A DNA stretch of 64,000 nucleotides from Oncomelania hupensis (lineage: Eukaryota; Mollusca; Gastropoda; Littorinimorpha; Pomatiopsidae). This document shows positions 10,387 to 22,560 of this stretch, in pieces; the stretch's first letter is position 1, and every line of letters starts with the position of its first letter. The stretch lies in assembly GCA_036898135.1 (NCBI GenBank), contig CM072511.1, forward strand, positions 29,896,682 to 29,960,681, read 5' to 3'. Under the pieces are notes generated by a model. It was not told the origin of the DNA. It saw only the letters and a program-made list of their open reading frames with translations, and did not search any database. The translations under genes were made by a program, and so were the position numbers.

Positions 10387-11066
10387 CCAAGAGGAATGGA
10401 TCTTCCACAGCACAGGGGTAGCTGTAGTACGTATCATACATATATAGAAAAGCTGCCTACCCTTCTGCTATCAAAGTCTCCACTAGTCTTGTTCTCTCCG
10501 CTGCCCTGAGGACCCCTGCTTCTTGGTTAATGCACCCGTGAACGAACTGAAGTAATACACTAGACCTTGCCAAAGTGCTATTCCTTTGGGCCTGTTTACC
10601 ACTTCAACGATTATACCAATTTGCTTCAAGCAGTCACGGTCCTGAGATGGCTGAACGGCTGAGCGAGTCTATAAAAATGTAACACCTCTGTAAATTATAT
10701 GTCATCCCATTTATTAGGTAGATCTTTGTGTTGGCTATTGTAATTATATTTCCGCTTGTATATGGTTTTGTTTCGTTTGTTATTGTTAATTTTCTCTCAC
10801 AGGGTACGAACTGCTTGGTGCACATTATAATTGCAGTACAATTATACGGATTAAAGCTGGGGGCCATTCGGTTTATTTCGTCCTCTATACTATGATTTGC
10901 TACAACGTTCTTCACACCTTTTTTTTCTTCGTTCTAAGGACCACCGTTGTCACCACCAAACGTATTGTTGTAACTTGTAACTATGTTTTAAATAGATATT
11001 AGGTATTGTTTATAATAATTATATAATTGCATAGTATATGGTAAGCATACTGAACTAGTCAGTAAA
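10387..11066. other. Unassigned non-coding sequence
   Basis: No gene or repeat end recognised. Confidence 0.45.
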
Positions 11067-11200
11067 ATGCAATAATAGCTACACAAAATAGTGTAAACTG
11101 GTTGAATCAGGCGGCTTGAGTTAGATCCTGTATCAACTATCGCCTTGAGCAGCTCTTGAGCTGGAAAAGCGCTATTAAAGAACGATAAAATGATTAATGA
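11067..11200 (+). mobile_element. SINE 3' fragment of the GCGCTAT-tail family
   Basis: Contains TTGAGTTAGATCCT, then GCCTTGAGCAGCTCTTGAGC, then GCGCTATTAAAG. The same order appears on the minus strand at 25384-25510 and, in its last part, at 55217-55270. The tRNA-like head is not recognisable here. Confidence 0.5.
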
Positions 11201-11666
11201 AATTTTAAAAAATAATGTATTAATATATAAACAAATAATCATCTTTTGACTTGAATTAGACCTTTTTAATAATTTTTTTATTTTTTGGGCCTCTCCTCCA
11301 ATGATGACCTAGACCTGAAACTCGCTTTAAAGTATAATTGTCTAGTCCCTGTTTGACTTATTCATACGATCATTGTCCCTATTTATACTTTGACCCGTTT
11401 AGTCTCGGGATGTATGGCGTTGGAATTTACCACTCTATGCAGAATATGCAAAAAAGCAACTCTCAAGAGGGCCGTGGGTAGCTGGGGCAGTGGACGAGTT
11501 CATCAAATGTCGTTCTACAGCAGTTTGTGGCACTTTACAAGGTAGAGTGATTTATTCGGCTGCATCGGGTTACACAGCTTCTGCTATGAGTAACACTTGA
11601 GTCATGCTTTCTGGTAGCACGGCACTGAACGAGCAAATAAGCCTACGTGACTATACAGGCAATTTG

Positions 11667-12232
11667 TTAAAGGGACCTACTGTAACCAAGCCCCATCGGC
11701 AGATCCTTTTAGCATTCACAATAAGTGTTGCCCCACTAATTAAAAAAAATCTTACCCACCACTCACACCCCACACCCTCCCCCCCCAAAGAAAAAAAAGT
11801 AACTCTTTCGAAAAAAAAGTTGTTGTTTTTTTAAAAAAACTTAGTTAAGAAGTCAGTAGCTTTTGTGCCTATAGATAGCAATCACTTGCCAGCGTTCTTC
11901 CGCTAAAAATAGCATCTACCGAAGCCAGGAAGAGACAGAACCCGTAATAAAGTTTATCGGTAAAGGTTTTCGTTTTAGGTTAATACAATAGACCCTACCC
12001 TACCCTAGACACCAACAGACGCACTCTTTAAGCCGCGGGGTTCGTTCAGAAATAGGGTCAGAGGTCTCACAGCTTTGGTATTGGTGTACCGTAAAACATG
12101 GGACATTACTCCCTGTCAGAACAGAACTAGAAAATTCGATCTATAGCGGTTGGTTTTAGCAACGAAAGTCCACTTTATTGTTTAATGCGACAATAATGCG
12201 AATTTTAGGGAAAACCCGTTTTCGCTAAAAGT
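11667..12232 (+). repeat. Repeat family U, long copy A
   Basis: Opens TTAAAGGGACCTACTG and contains GCATCTACCGAAGCC, ACGCACTCTTTAAGCC, AGAAATAGGGTCAGAGG and TTTTAGGGAAAACCCGTTTT in order. The same series is found at 32890-33395 and 47031-47560 on the plus strand, and in interrupted minus-strand copies at 13320-14160 and 59870-62670. No coding potential and no clear terminal repeats. Confidence 0.7.
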
Positions 12233-13319
12233 AAACAAAGTCTTCGTTATGGGGCCTTTTAACTCAATTACTCCACGGTACAGTCTACTGCATTCATTTG
12301 AAATCTACAGCTCAGTAAAATGCAGTAATGTTAAATCTACAGCTCAATAAAATATTGTAATTTTAAGCCTACGGCTCAAGTCATTCTGATTTTCAGCGAT
12401 AGAATAAAAATGCTTCAGACGGACCTATCCTCAACGTGTGAACACTATGCAGCTCTGAAACATGTAGTAAACTATTCTTCTGTAAAACCTACAGAATTGA
12501 GCATAAGGTAGAGCAGTGATGTAACCCATCAGCCGCTTTTGTCTAAGTTCGCTATCACCGAATCTGTCAACAATGATATTTTATTTCGCACAGTAACTTC
12601 GTTATGCCATGGAGCTATAGCATGCCGGAGAATCAGCTCATACTTACAAGTTTCGTTTCGAGGACTTGAACTTATGTGCATCCATTTTGTTCCGTTGTGC
12701 TTCCTGTTACCCAATAATATATATATATTTTTTTTAAAAAATAATAATAATGAACATTTAAAATTGTCAAAGTCGAGCTCAATGCGCTTGCAGAACAACA
12801 TTTGTATTACAAAAATCAAACATTCAAGTAATTTAACAAATAAAATACAAAACAATTTAAATGCCTCGATTTCAAATTAAGATGCCACCAAAACTATATT
12901 ATGTTCAAACGAAGGATGACAAATGTTAAATATCTGCACTCGACTCGCATACAGTCTCACTCTCACTCCTACAAGAAAACACACACACACACCCACACAC
13001 ACACACCCACACACCCCCTCCCCCCACACACACATTGATTATGCATAAATGAGGCAACCAAATTGTGTTTTGAACAAAATGACTACTAGTAGGACTGGCA
13101 GAAGAGGTGAGATTTCAGAAGTTACTAAAATGCAGTAAGCGTTTGAGCATGGCGGATATCGTAGGGCAGTTTGTTCCACTCCACAGGACTACGTACAAAA
13201 GCAATTCTGCAGAATTATGTACGTGAAGGGTCTGACTGTGTCATTTACTTATAATATGTTGGACATCTTGGATTCAGACACGCAGCAGAAGAGTGAGCTA
13301 GCTTACGAGGCTCCAATTA
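12233..13319. other. Mostly unassigned; small tandem repeat and CA tract
   Basis: An imperfect unit of about 35 bp (ATCTACAGCTCAGTAAAAT) is repeated nearly three times at 12300-12385. A CA/CCCACA microsatellite covers 12978-13033. The rest holds nothing I recognise. Confidence 0.5.
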
Positions 13320-14160
13320 AAAGGTTTTTGTTTACTTTTTTTGTCAAAACGGGGTTACCCTAAAATTCGCATTGATATTGAATCAAACAGTGTCATCTCC
13401 ATCTTCCTATATGCTTGCGAAACATGGACCCTCACAGCAGATCTCCAACGAAGAATACAAAGCATGGAGATGAGGTGCTACAGAAGACTTCTGGGCATTT
13501 TCTATACCCAACACATCACCAACGACGAAGTCCGACAGACCATCACACAAGCCATTGGACAACACGATGACCTGCTAACAGTGGTGAAAAAATGCCAACT
13601 CCGATGGTATGGCCACGTCACCAGATCATCAAATCTTGCAAAGACCATCCTGCAAGGCACAGTGCAAGGAGGTAGAAGAAGAGGGAGACCGAAAAAGAGG
13701 TGGGAGGACAACATTCGAGAATGGACTGGTTTGACATTGAGCGAAGCCATGAGGGTTGCTGAGGACAGGGAAAGATGGAGTATGCTGGTTAAACGATCAT
13801 CTGTGGTGCTCCTACGACCTCCGATTTATCGGATAGGATAGGATAGAATAGGATAGTGGTAAAGAGGGATTTCGTTGCTCAAACCAAGCACTAAAGTTTG
13901 AACTTAATCGGCGTTTGGTAGTTGCTATTTTTAGCTCACGGGGAGGAGGGGAGGGGTAGAGGGAGGGGAGGAGATAGCGGTTGTTTTTAATAGGCAATAA
14001 AACTACTTTTTTTTTCAATGAGGTAAAAAAACAAACCAACACTATTCTTTCTAAAGCGTTACATTTTATTGAAAGCCATTTTTTTAAAAATTGGGGCAAA
14101 AGTCACTGTAAATGGTAACATTATCTGTAGAGAGGGCGTTGTCACAGTGCGTCCCTTTAA
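13320..14160 (-). repeat. Repeat family U, copy D, split by an RTE insertion
   Basis: The left part (about 13325-13388; ACCCTAAAATTCGCATTG) and the right part (from about 13856; TTCGTTGCTCAAACC, ending at TGCGTCCCTTTAA near 14160) are neighbouring parts of family U on the minus strand. They are separated by the RTE fragment 13388-13852, so U was there first. Confidence 0.65.
13388..13852 (+). pseudogene. RTE LINE 3' fragment (RT C-terminal region)
   Basis: Encodes ISIFLYACETWTLTADLQRR, RRLLGIFYTQHITNDEVR, LRWYGHVTRSS and GRRRGRPKKRWEDNIREW, the conserved C-terminal region of RTE-clade ORFs. It ends with a GGATAGGATAG tail. The frame is open to 13841, but the catalytic RT core is absent, so this is a 5'-truncated copy. 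Confidence 0.85.
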
Positions 14161-14190
14161 GACGAAATAAGGAAATTAAACCTCACTTAG

Positions 14191-14342
14191 TGGGGCGGGT
14201 TGCGTAGTTGTTAGAGCGGCTTACTAGTAACCGTGACCATATTAATTTCCCCTTACCATCCACTGGTTCGCTGGTGCCAGAATAATGTGACCAGTAGACT
14301 AGTAGCCCATACGCTCGGATGTCCTGTGGCTATAATCTACAA
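14191..14342 (+). mobile_element. tRNA-derived SINE (Thr-like family), internally deleted
   Basis: Matches the SINE at 41674-41860: tRNA-like head (GTAGTTGTTAGAGCGG, GCTTACTAGTAACCG), then CCATATTAATTTCCCC, then ends GGCTATAATCTACA. The box B portion of the head is missing. Confidence 0.65.
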
Positions 14343-14882
14343 TTAACCTTTAAACATCACTTGCCTAGAAGACAAGTTAGGGATCTGTTATAACAGGTCT
14401 ATGGTTCTTAATCTTTCCTGGACCTGTAATGTATCTTTTCAAAGCGTGTCGTCGCACGCACAGTTTCAGATAACTCATAGCCGCGATAAGAGCTGTTTAC
14501 TGATATGTGATAAATCAGATGCGATTTTATTTAGTTTGATGTTGTGAACTTCGTTTGTAACCAATCGTGCTGATGTGGATTGACACAGTAGTGAAACGTT
14601 TTCATGTGGCAGTTATCAGGCTGATGAAAATGAAGCTAGCTGCACAAAGTGTTGCGATGGCGTGGACTACTTTAATGAAGTTTCTGTGATCGAAAAGGTG
14701 AGCAGTAACGTTTGAAATTGATTAAGCTTCCTCTTTTATTTGTACGACAAACATGGCTAAATTTTATTTAAAGGGAGGGGGGGGGGAGAGAGAGGGGCAC
14801 GACGTGGGTGGGTTATTAAAGCTGATGTTAATAGTGACATGTCTGATAGATTAAACATGAAATTATGTTTATTTTTATTTAT
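14343..14882. other. Unassigned sequence
   Basis: No gene or repeat end recognised; a G run at 14777-14787 is followed by GA. Confidence 0.45.
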
Positions 14883-15277
14883 TTATGGAGATGAGGTGCT
14901 ATAGAAGACTTCTGGACATTTCCGATACTCAGCACATCACCAACAACGAAGTCCGACAGACCATCACACAAGCCATTGGACAACACGATGACCTGCTCAC
15001 AAAGGTGAAGAAACGGAAACTCCGATGGTATGGCCACGTCGCCAGATCATCAGTCCTTGCAAAGTCCATCCTGCAAGGCACAGTGCAAGGAGGTAGAAGA
15101 AGAGGGAGACCGAAAAAGAGGTGGGAGGACAACATTCGGTAATGGACTGGTTTGACACTGAGCGAAGCCACGAGGGTTGCTGAGGACAGAGAAAGATGGA
15201 GTACGTTGGTTAAACGATGATCTGTGGTGCCGATATGACCTCCGAGTTACGGGATAGGATAAGATCGGATAGGATTT
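14883..15277 (+). pseudogene. RTE LINE 3' fragment
   Basis: Encodes MEMRCYRRLLDISDTQHITN, then LRWYGHVARSSVLAKS and GRRRGRPKKRWEDNIR. A stop follows where the related copies continue (CGG TAA in place of CGA GAA near 15140). The tail is GATAGGATAAGATCGGATAGG. Confidence 0.85.
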
Positions 15278-15473
15278 ATTTATTTGTTTATTACTTGTAA
15301 ATTACGAAATTTGCGAAATAATGTAGTATACACATGTTTTAGTTAAGAATAATCGTATGCGGACATGGAGACAGCCACTTGAGGGAGGCAGCAAATGTTT
15401 TGTCTACAAAAGTATTAAATTACAGTTTGGTCGAGAAAAATAGATCTCTCAGTTACCTGATATTTATAGTCAC

Positions 15474-15728
15474 ACTGTGATAAAATTTCGATGTTTGGAT
15501 CATAAGTTACAAATACAATTAGGAAGGCAAAAAGGTGTAATAAGGGAAACAAAGATTTGTAGGGATTGTAATACGGGTTCTATTGGGGATGAATTTCACT
15601 TCTTTTTTTATTGGGTGTCCAAAACAAAAGCAAATTCAACAAATGGTTTTTTTTTGGAGAAAATATGTACTTCAATGTTTAAGGTATATGTAAATTGTTT
15701 GGGAAAGGAAACAAAGTTGGAATGTTAG
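15474..15728 (+). pseudogene. C-terminal remnant of another non-LTR retrotransposon
   Basis: Encodes FRCLDHKLQIQLGRQ, then ICRDCNTGSIGDEFHFFF. The CX2C...H pattern with the GDEFHF motif is common at the C-terminus of LINE polyproteins. The expected following cysteine is displaced by a frameshift. Clade not determined. Confidence 0.55.
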
Positions 15729-16612
15729 TAATATTATTGGTATTTGTAAAATAATTTCAATTGTGATTGTTATGCTTATGCTTTTGTATCCTTCACACCC
15801 CAAAAGGGGGCAAGTAATGGGGTTAAATCTGGAATCTTGAGTGAGTGTTATAGGCCTACATAGATTGTTATGTGTTTTAAATGATCCGTGAAGGATAATT
15901 TGTCTCGGTCAGTGGTTCATATGACTTAACTGTATTCAGCAATTTAGTATTAGTAATTAATGAAATGCACACCCTGATACAATTACATAGTACAGGAATA
16001 AGTGTGTGTAACGAGTGCGTGTGTGAGAGCGCGCGAGCGCGTTTATATGTGTGGGTGTGCCTAAAACAATAACCATGTAATGTAATGTGTGCGTCTGTGT
16101 GGGTGTGGGTGCGTGTGAGTGTGTGCGTGTGTTTGTGTGTGTGTGTGTGTGTTTGTGAATATTGCGCGTACATCTGCCCGAGGACGAAGTAAGGACGGAA
16201 TACGATTATGATGACTGACAGCGCATTACATTAAATTTTTGGCTTTTCGCCTTAGTTCAATTATAATGTTTACTTCAGTATAAAAAAGAAAACTATATCA
16301 ACTTAATCACATCGTGAAGTTATTTTAGTTCTTTATTTAAGGTTGTTATTTTCATAACACGGTAGCTGTTCTAAAAGTAATACGGAAGTTTTGGGTGTGC
16401 GTTTTTTCCTGGAGTTATTTTTAATTTATGAAAATGTTGTTTTGATATTAAGTGTGAACTTTGTAACCGAAATTAAAGTCGTTAACAATTTGAAATGTTA
16501 ATTACAGCGCATTGTCCGAACTACTCGTCGCATAAATGTATTATTTCTTGTTTGCGTTATAGCCTCGACCCCAAAAACTATTACCCGTTGGATTTTAAGC
16601 TAAGATGACTAT
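15729..16612. other. Mostly unassigned; GT microsatellite and short X-type tail
   Basis: CCTAAAACAATAACCATGTA followed by ATGTAATG at 16060-16088 resembles the tail of repeat X. Around it lie GT/GC-rich tracts (about 16000-16050 and 16085-16150). The remainder is A/T-rich without recognisable features. Confidence 0.5.
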
Positions 16613-18332
16613 CCGTGAAACGGAAATTCCGATGGTACGGCCACGTCACCAGCTCATGAGGCCTTGCAAAGACCATCCTGCAAGGCACAGTGCAAAGAGT
16701 TGAAGAAGAGGGAGACCGAAAAAGAGGTGGGAGGACAACATTCAAGATTGGACTGGCTTGACACTGAGCGACAGAGAAAGATGGAGTACGCTGGTTAAAT
16801 TATCATCTGTGGTGTGACGGTGCGTCTATTGTTACTGGGCTCTGCACAATGGAATGCTATTACCCACTCGTCTATCGTCTGCGGAGATCGGCTAGTATAA
16901 TCACCCTGTGACTAATCTTAATACATTTATATGTTTAGCCCGGTCTTGTGCGGATAGGATTATATAGATAGGGAGAAAATGGTAAAAGATTCACTGACAC
17001 ACTAGCTCTTGCACGGCTTATAAAACATAGGTAGTCCGGCGACTTGTTAACAGTAAATATCACACATTTATTTTCTCTAGTCTATACATAATTCTCTAAA
17101 CCCTCTATTAACTTAAATGTCCAAATTCACTTCGAATAGTTCGTTCCATGATGGGTTTATGCTGCTATTGTTCTTGATTTGCTACTGTCTCATCATTGGG
17201 CTATTTGTTCTGGTTGGCCTAATGTTCTTTTTTAGGAGAGTGGACTACCGCACAGTCCTTCTAGATCAGTGTTAGTGCAATTCTTCTTGCACTTAGCTGA
17301 TTTGTTGAGTGTGGGTGATGGTGTCTCCTCAGTGGTTGTTGACTACTTGGCTATCTGAGCTCAGTGCTCGATGTTCTCCGGCAGGCCGAATGTCAGGGTT
17401 GACTCTCAATTTCCTGCATCGGACCAACAAGCCTGCTCGTCTGCAAAACATAAGACGAATTTCTGCAACGCCTTTTATACTAAGGGTGTGCAAAGCGTCT
17501 CACTGATGGCAGAAACACCCCTCAGTGATAGCTCCACTTATACAAACAAGGGACGAACATTCTTCTAAGTTCGTGGTCCACTGGAATTTCCAACATAATT
17601 CATATACCTATACATACATCATGGCTAAACTAAACACATGGAAAGTAATTAACAATATACACATTCTCCTGTACAGCCACTGGTCTGCAATAATACACAT
17701 AGGAGAAACAACAGTGGGTCCGTAGGGGATACCTCATGGTATCTAAACCGGTCACTTGTCAGTTTGACTCACATTCACAATGCGAAAACATGGCAAGACT
17801 TCACAAACATAATACAACAATAATATCAATAATTCGCGATGAAACAAAAGATTGATCATTTACCTTTTTGGCAATGTCAGGCTGTGGCTATACTGCAATG
17901 AATTGAATTTCACCCGTCACCTGCTTAGTCTTCAGATATAGAGAACTTTTAGCGTGCGTCCGTCTCATGTGAGGTTCAGACAAAGAATGACTACCTATCG
18001 TAGTGGTCAAGCTAAAAAGTCTCGTGAGACCAGAGCGCACTTTACGTGGGGGTGGAGGGATGGGGGAAGTGGTGGCCATATGTCAGCAGGATGAGGTCAC
18101 TGCCTACCCTAGTAAAGAGTTAGCTTACACATGCTTAGCACACAACTGACTTGTGTCGTCTGTTAGGCAGCGACTTTAATTTACACAGGCTACAGCAGGT
18201 TGAACTATTTAAGACGTGAAGCCGTAGTGCAGGGTCTAAATAGCCTATTGTGACATGTAGTGCCCCAACGACTTCCGAGTTACGGGATATGATAGGATAG
18301 GATATGATAGGATAAGATAGGACTCTCCATGC
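16613..18332 (+). pseudogene. RTE LINE 3' fragment split by a solo LTR
   Basis: 16613-16812 encodes the KRKFRWYGHVTS- and RGRPKKRWEDN-type C-terminus with a small internal deletion. The remaining 3' end (TGCCCCAACGACTTCCGAGT and the GATAGGATAGG tail) resumes at 18256-18332. Between them lies the LTR 16813-18255. Confidence 0.8.
16813..18255 (-). mobile_element. Solo LTR of Gypsy family 1 (1443 bp)
   Basis: On the plus strand it opens TGTGACGG and closes TTGTGACA, matching the ends of 1701-3235. It is flanked by TGTGG (16808-16812) and TGTAG (18256-18260), a 5-bp target duplication with one later change. No internal Gypsy sequence remains, so this is a product of LTR-LTR recombination. Confidence 0.85.
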
Positions 18333-18335
18333 CCT

Positions 18336-18499
18336 AAATGGTTGTTTTCTTCTTGTTCTTCTTCTTGTTCTTCTTCTTGTTCTTCTTCTTGTTCTTCTTC
18401 TTGTTCTTCTTCTTGTTCTTGTTCTTCTTCTTCTTCTTCTTCTTCTTCTTCTTCTTCTTCTTCTTCTTCTTCTTCGTCTTCGTCGTCGTCGTCGCTCTC

Positions 18500-18549
<50 letters not shown>

Positions 18550-18556
18550 CATTATT

Positions 18557-18642
<86 letters not shown>

Positions 18643-18700
18643 TATTATATTATTATTGTTGTTGTTGTTGTTGTTGTTATTCTTATTACTATTATTATTC
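18336..18700. repeat. Compound trinucleotide microsatellite TTC / ATT / ATC / GTT
   Basis: TTCTTG hexamers, (TTC)n to about 18480, a CGTCGT patch, (ATT)n to 18550, (ATC)n to 18640, then (GTT)n to 18680. Long homopolymer frames run on both strands here and are not genes. Confidence 0.95.
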
Positions 18701-19440
18701 CTGCTCTTCGTCCTCCTTCTTTTTCCCATCTTCCTCTTCCCCCTACTTTTCATTCACTCCTCCACACTCTCCTCTCTTCCCCCATAGCCATCTCCTTCTC
18801 ATACTCATTGTCTTCCTCTTTGTCGTCGTCGTTCCCTTCTTCTAACTTGCCATTCGTCTTTGCTCCACTGATTTTTACCGCTTTATAGTTTCCCTGATCG
18901 TTATTAAAAGTGGGTGCAGAACATTTGCAGAGTCACTGTCATTGCTGTTGTCCGTTGCAACGTTGGCGTTGACTCTATCATAGGTAATGTTATATCCGTA
19001 TTTTTTTTAAAATATCAATGGCATGTGAACTGATCCGATTTCCGTGTAAAGCGCACATTAGATAGAAATTACCCACAGTACTTAAAAACTAACGACATCA
19101 ATTTAAAGGGTTTGAAGAGTTAAAAACAATAAACGCTTGTTAAGAGTTATGAATGTTCGATTTCTTAGAATGTTTTTCAAGTAAAACCATATCAATTTGA
19201 ATTTTTAAAAAAATATTGCAACTTATATATCGTGAGTGAGGACAAACTCACTATAATTCAAACAACAGACAAAATACAATTGCTTTGAATTTTAAAACTA
19301 AGAACATTACAGTTACAATTAAAATTAAAATAACATGAAATAAAATAATCTAATTATAAATACTGATTAAAGTTCACATCTAGAAATGACACACATAACC
19401 CTACGCACAAAGAGAGGAGGGGAGGGAGAGAGAGAGCGAG
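18701..19440. other. Unassigned sequence
   Basis: Pyrimidine-rich to about 18850, then A/T-rich; nothing recognisable. Confidence 0.45.
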
Positions 19441-19457
19441 AGAGAGAATGTGTGTGG

Positions 19458-19496
<39 letters not shown>

Positions 19497-19513
19497 TGTG
19501 TGTGTGTGTGTGT
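19441..19513. repeat. (GT)n microsatellite
   Basis: GA-rich sequence passes into GT repeats interrupted by GGGG and A. Confidence 0.95.
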
Positions 19514-19569
19514 ACTGACAACCGTACACAACAAATAACTTTGAGGATCAATTCGACCTATTAATTTAA

Positions 19570-19670
19570 AAAAACAACAACTTAGATAATAATACATAAA
19601 TAAATAAATAAATTAATAATAATAATAATAAATAATTAAAAATAATAATAATAATAACTTGGAAAAAACA
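19570..19670. repeat. AAT/AAAT-rich simple repeat
   Basis: ATAAATAAATAAATAA followed by AATAATAATAATAA units. Confidence 0.85.
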
Positions 19671-19825
19671 ATTTGAACACTAAATAAATAATGCTATAAT
19701 TATATCTAGGACTACATGTGGACATAAAACATTAATAAATATCCAATACCACATGCAGCAGGCTGATGCAAGCAAAATACAAGTAAAAAATAATCATCCC
19801 TCCCTTCCACAAATACACGATCACA

Positions 19826-20060
19826 CAGGTAGGTAGGTAGGTAGGTCTGTAGGTAGGTAGGTCGGTAGATAGGTCTGTAGGTAAGTAGGTTGGCTGTTAG
19901 GTAGGTAGGTAGGTAGGTCGGTAGATTAGTAGGTAGGTATGTAGGTATGTAGGTAGGTAGGTAGGTCAGTAGGTAGGTAAGTCGGTAGGTAGGTAGGTAG
20001 GTAGGTAGGTCAGTAGTTAGGTAGGTCTGTAGGTAGGTAGGTCGGTAAGTAGATAGGTAG
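19826..20060. repeat. (TAGG)n tetranucleotide minisatellite
   Basis: About 55 TAGG-type units, with TCTG, TCGG and TATG variants spread through the tract. The YLPT-type frame on the minus strand is a by-product. Confidence 0.95.
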
Positions 20061-21210
20061 AGAAAAAACATCGAGCACTCCATGCTTGTGTATATAGAAA
20101 GTTGACGAGGCTAGTTCAAATATAAAGATGATAATTAGTATTTAAAGAGTGGTAGAGGTCTCTATATATTATAAATATTTCACAATAACCTTCATTATAA
20201 ACAATTAGTTATAACGTTACACATTTCTTTTCACAGTTATATTTCAGCAAATCATGGGTCTTGCTTTCTTTGTTTTGTTATAAGATTTGTTATAGTTTTA
20301 TTTTGTATTGCTTCGTTTTGTATTGGGTTTTGTGTTGTTTAAATAGTAACAGTTTGTTTAGCTGCGCGGCCCGTTATTACATTATTTATATCTTGCCACC
20401 TCTAAAGAACACCTTTTTTATGACTACAACAATGCTGCAGCTAAACAGTTCATGTGGTTTTTATGCAGTGTTGGTGCAGTGTGGGTCTATTGTGTGGCAA
20501 AAATGTGTGTTAAGACGCTCGTTTTCATTTGCCGTCCTCGTGGGTGTGCTTTATTGGGAACAGCACTATTATGCAATTTTACCCAGGTTGATACCTTGTT
20601 GGTGCCATTTAGCCAGTGGTGGTGCGCGCCATTCACCCGCATTTTATTTTGCAGTTTGGTATTAATGGGCACAGTCAAGGTCCAGGAAACAGGAAAGGTT
20701 TACGTTTAGCGAGCACTGAAAGGGTGGTGATCATGTAGAACAAGGAACTAGTAGAATTCGGTGTTGACGAGAAATCTTCATTTTTAGTTCCTTTTATTGT
20801 TGTTGTTGTTGTTGTTGTTGCATTTCCAGACTTATTTTGAAATACTTTGAAATAGTCGGAGGGGGAGGCCTGTGGGTGGGGGGGGGGTGGAATCACAACG
20901 AACCAAAGTCGATAGGTTGATGGTTCCGTCCGTCCCGTCTGTCGGCCCGTTGGAACCAATCGGTCAAAAAACAGCAGACACATTACCTAGGTTAGTAGCT
21001 TCACCCCCCGTGCCATCATAGTTGCTCTACCGCAAAGGTCAAGGTCACTGGGGAATAGTTGTAGCTAAACACGTTGTACTCAATATCTGAAAAACCAGCT
21101 AAGGCGATTTGATTGAGTTTTAGTATACAGGTATTTCAAATCATGGGCCATCCTTCAGTAGCAGTTCGGTTGTCGGTCAGTCCGTCGGTCCGTCGCCCCG
21201 AATGTTACTT

Positions 21211-21250
<40 letters not shown>

Positions 21251-21610
21251 GTTGATACTAAAACATCATATTTTGCCGTATCTCAAGAATAACTGCACCG
21301 AATTCATAATATTTACTTTGCTGCTACTTTAAAAACGACTGCTAAACCTGTCAGATCGTTCATATTTGAATTTTTATCAAAGGTCAAGGTGATTGTGCAT
21401 CACCATTTTCTAAAAACGTTTCGCGATGTTTCTAAATACATTTGGGCCAGCCAATTTTGATATTTTTTTTGCTTGTAAATTGTTCAGATTGTGTCCTATC
21501 ACTCCATGTTTTTATTCTGCTTCGTTAGAATAAAGCCCAGTCACAAGAAAATTAGCAACTCTTTTCAACCCCCAAAAAATTTTCCAGCTATAAATGTGAG
21601 TGTTTGGAAA
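20061..21610. other. Unassigned sequence with (GTT)n and GTCC-type clusters
   Basis: Contains (TTG)n at 20797-20821 and 21212-21250. GTCCGTCCCGTCTGTCGG (near 20925) and GTCGGTCAGTCCGTCGG (near 21170) recall the cluster at 9667. AGGTCAAGGTCACTG near 21035 is also reminiscent of dispersed repeats. No coding region recognised. Confidence 0.5.
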
Positions 21611-21631
21611 TACATTTGAATGATTTGCCAT

Positions 21632-22007
<376 letters not shown>

Positions 22008-22560
22008 TATGCCCATCCTCTACGATGTACGTCCCCCGATTCTAAACAGAGCCAGGGACTCACATTGCACTGGGGAGCTATGGTGGTGCGTTGTTTCGTT
22101 CTTTTAAACAAATTGTCCTCCTCGTCACCCCTCTCTCCCTCGGTCATCCCAAACACACACATCAAAGTCAGTAAAAAGCGCGTTCGACGTCCATTAAACC
22201 TCCAAACAAGACTGACGTGTGTATGTAAATAAAAACCACTCGGTCACCGTGCCAAGCAAGTATAACTATTCTTATCTCTCGTAGTTAGTCACCATCACAG
22301 CTTTCGAATGCCGTTGTAATCTTGTTACCGTAGTCCCATACTAACTTTGTTGTTTATAATTATAAGTCCTTCCATTTGTCTCGAGGTTGTTTCTTCAAAT
22401 CTTTACCTAAATGAGTCGTGCTTACTGAATAAGACGCAGACATTTACAACGAGTTCATATCGATGGTGTATGCAAGTTTTGTAGTGTTATATAACACAAC
22501 TAATGCTTTTTATATTACACATTACATGTACGTTAATCTATCAGCTTTCTAATTTTAATA
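22008..22560. other. Unassigned sequence
   Basis: Nothing recognisable on either strand. Confidence 0.45.

Noticed and set aside
18334..18845. Long open frames on both strands made of Ser, Leu, Ile, Met or Lys runs
   Set aside because: They are translations of trinucleotide microsatellites; no non-repetitive domain.
19712..20083. 123-codon frame rich in YLPT
   Set aside because: Translation of TAGG tetranucleotide repeats.
20261..20709. Open frames of 134 and 85 codons that might be host exons
   Set aside because: No recognised domain, no convincing splice context and T-rich composition.
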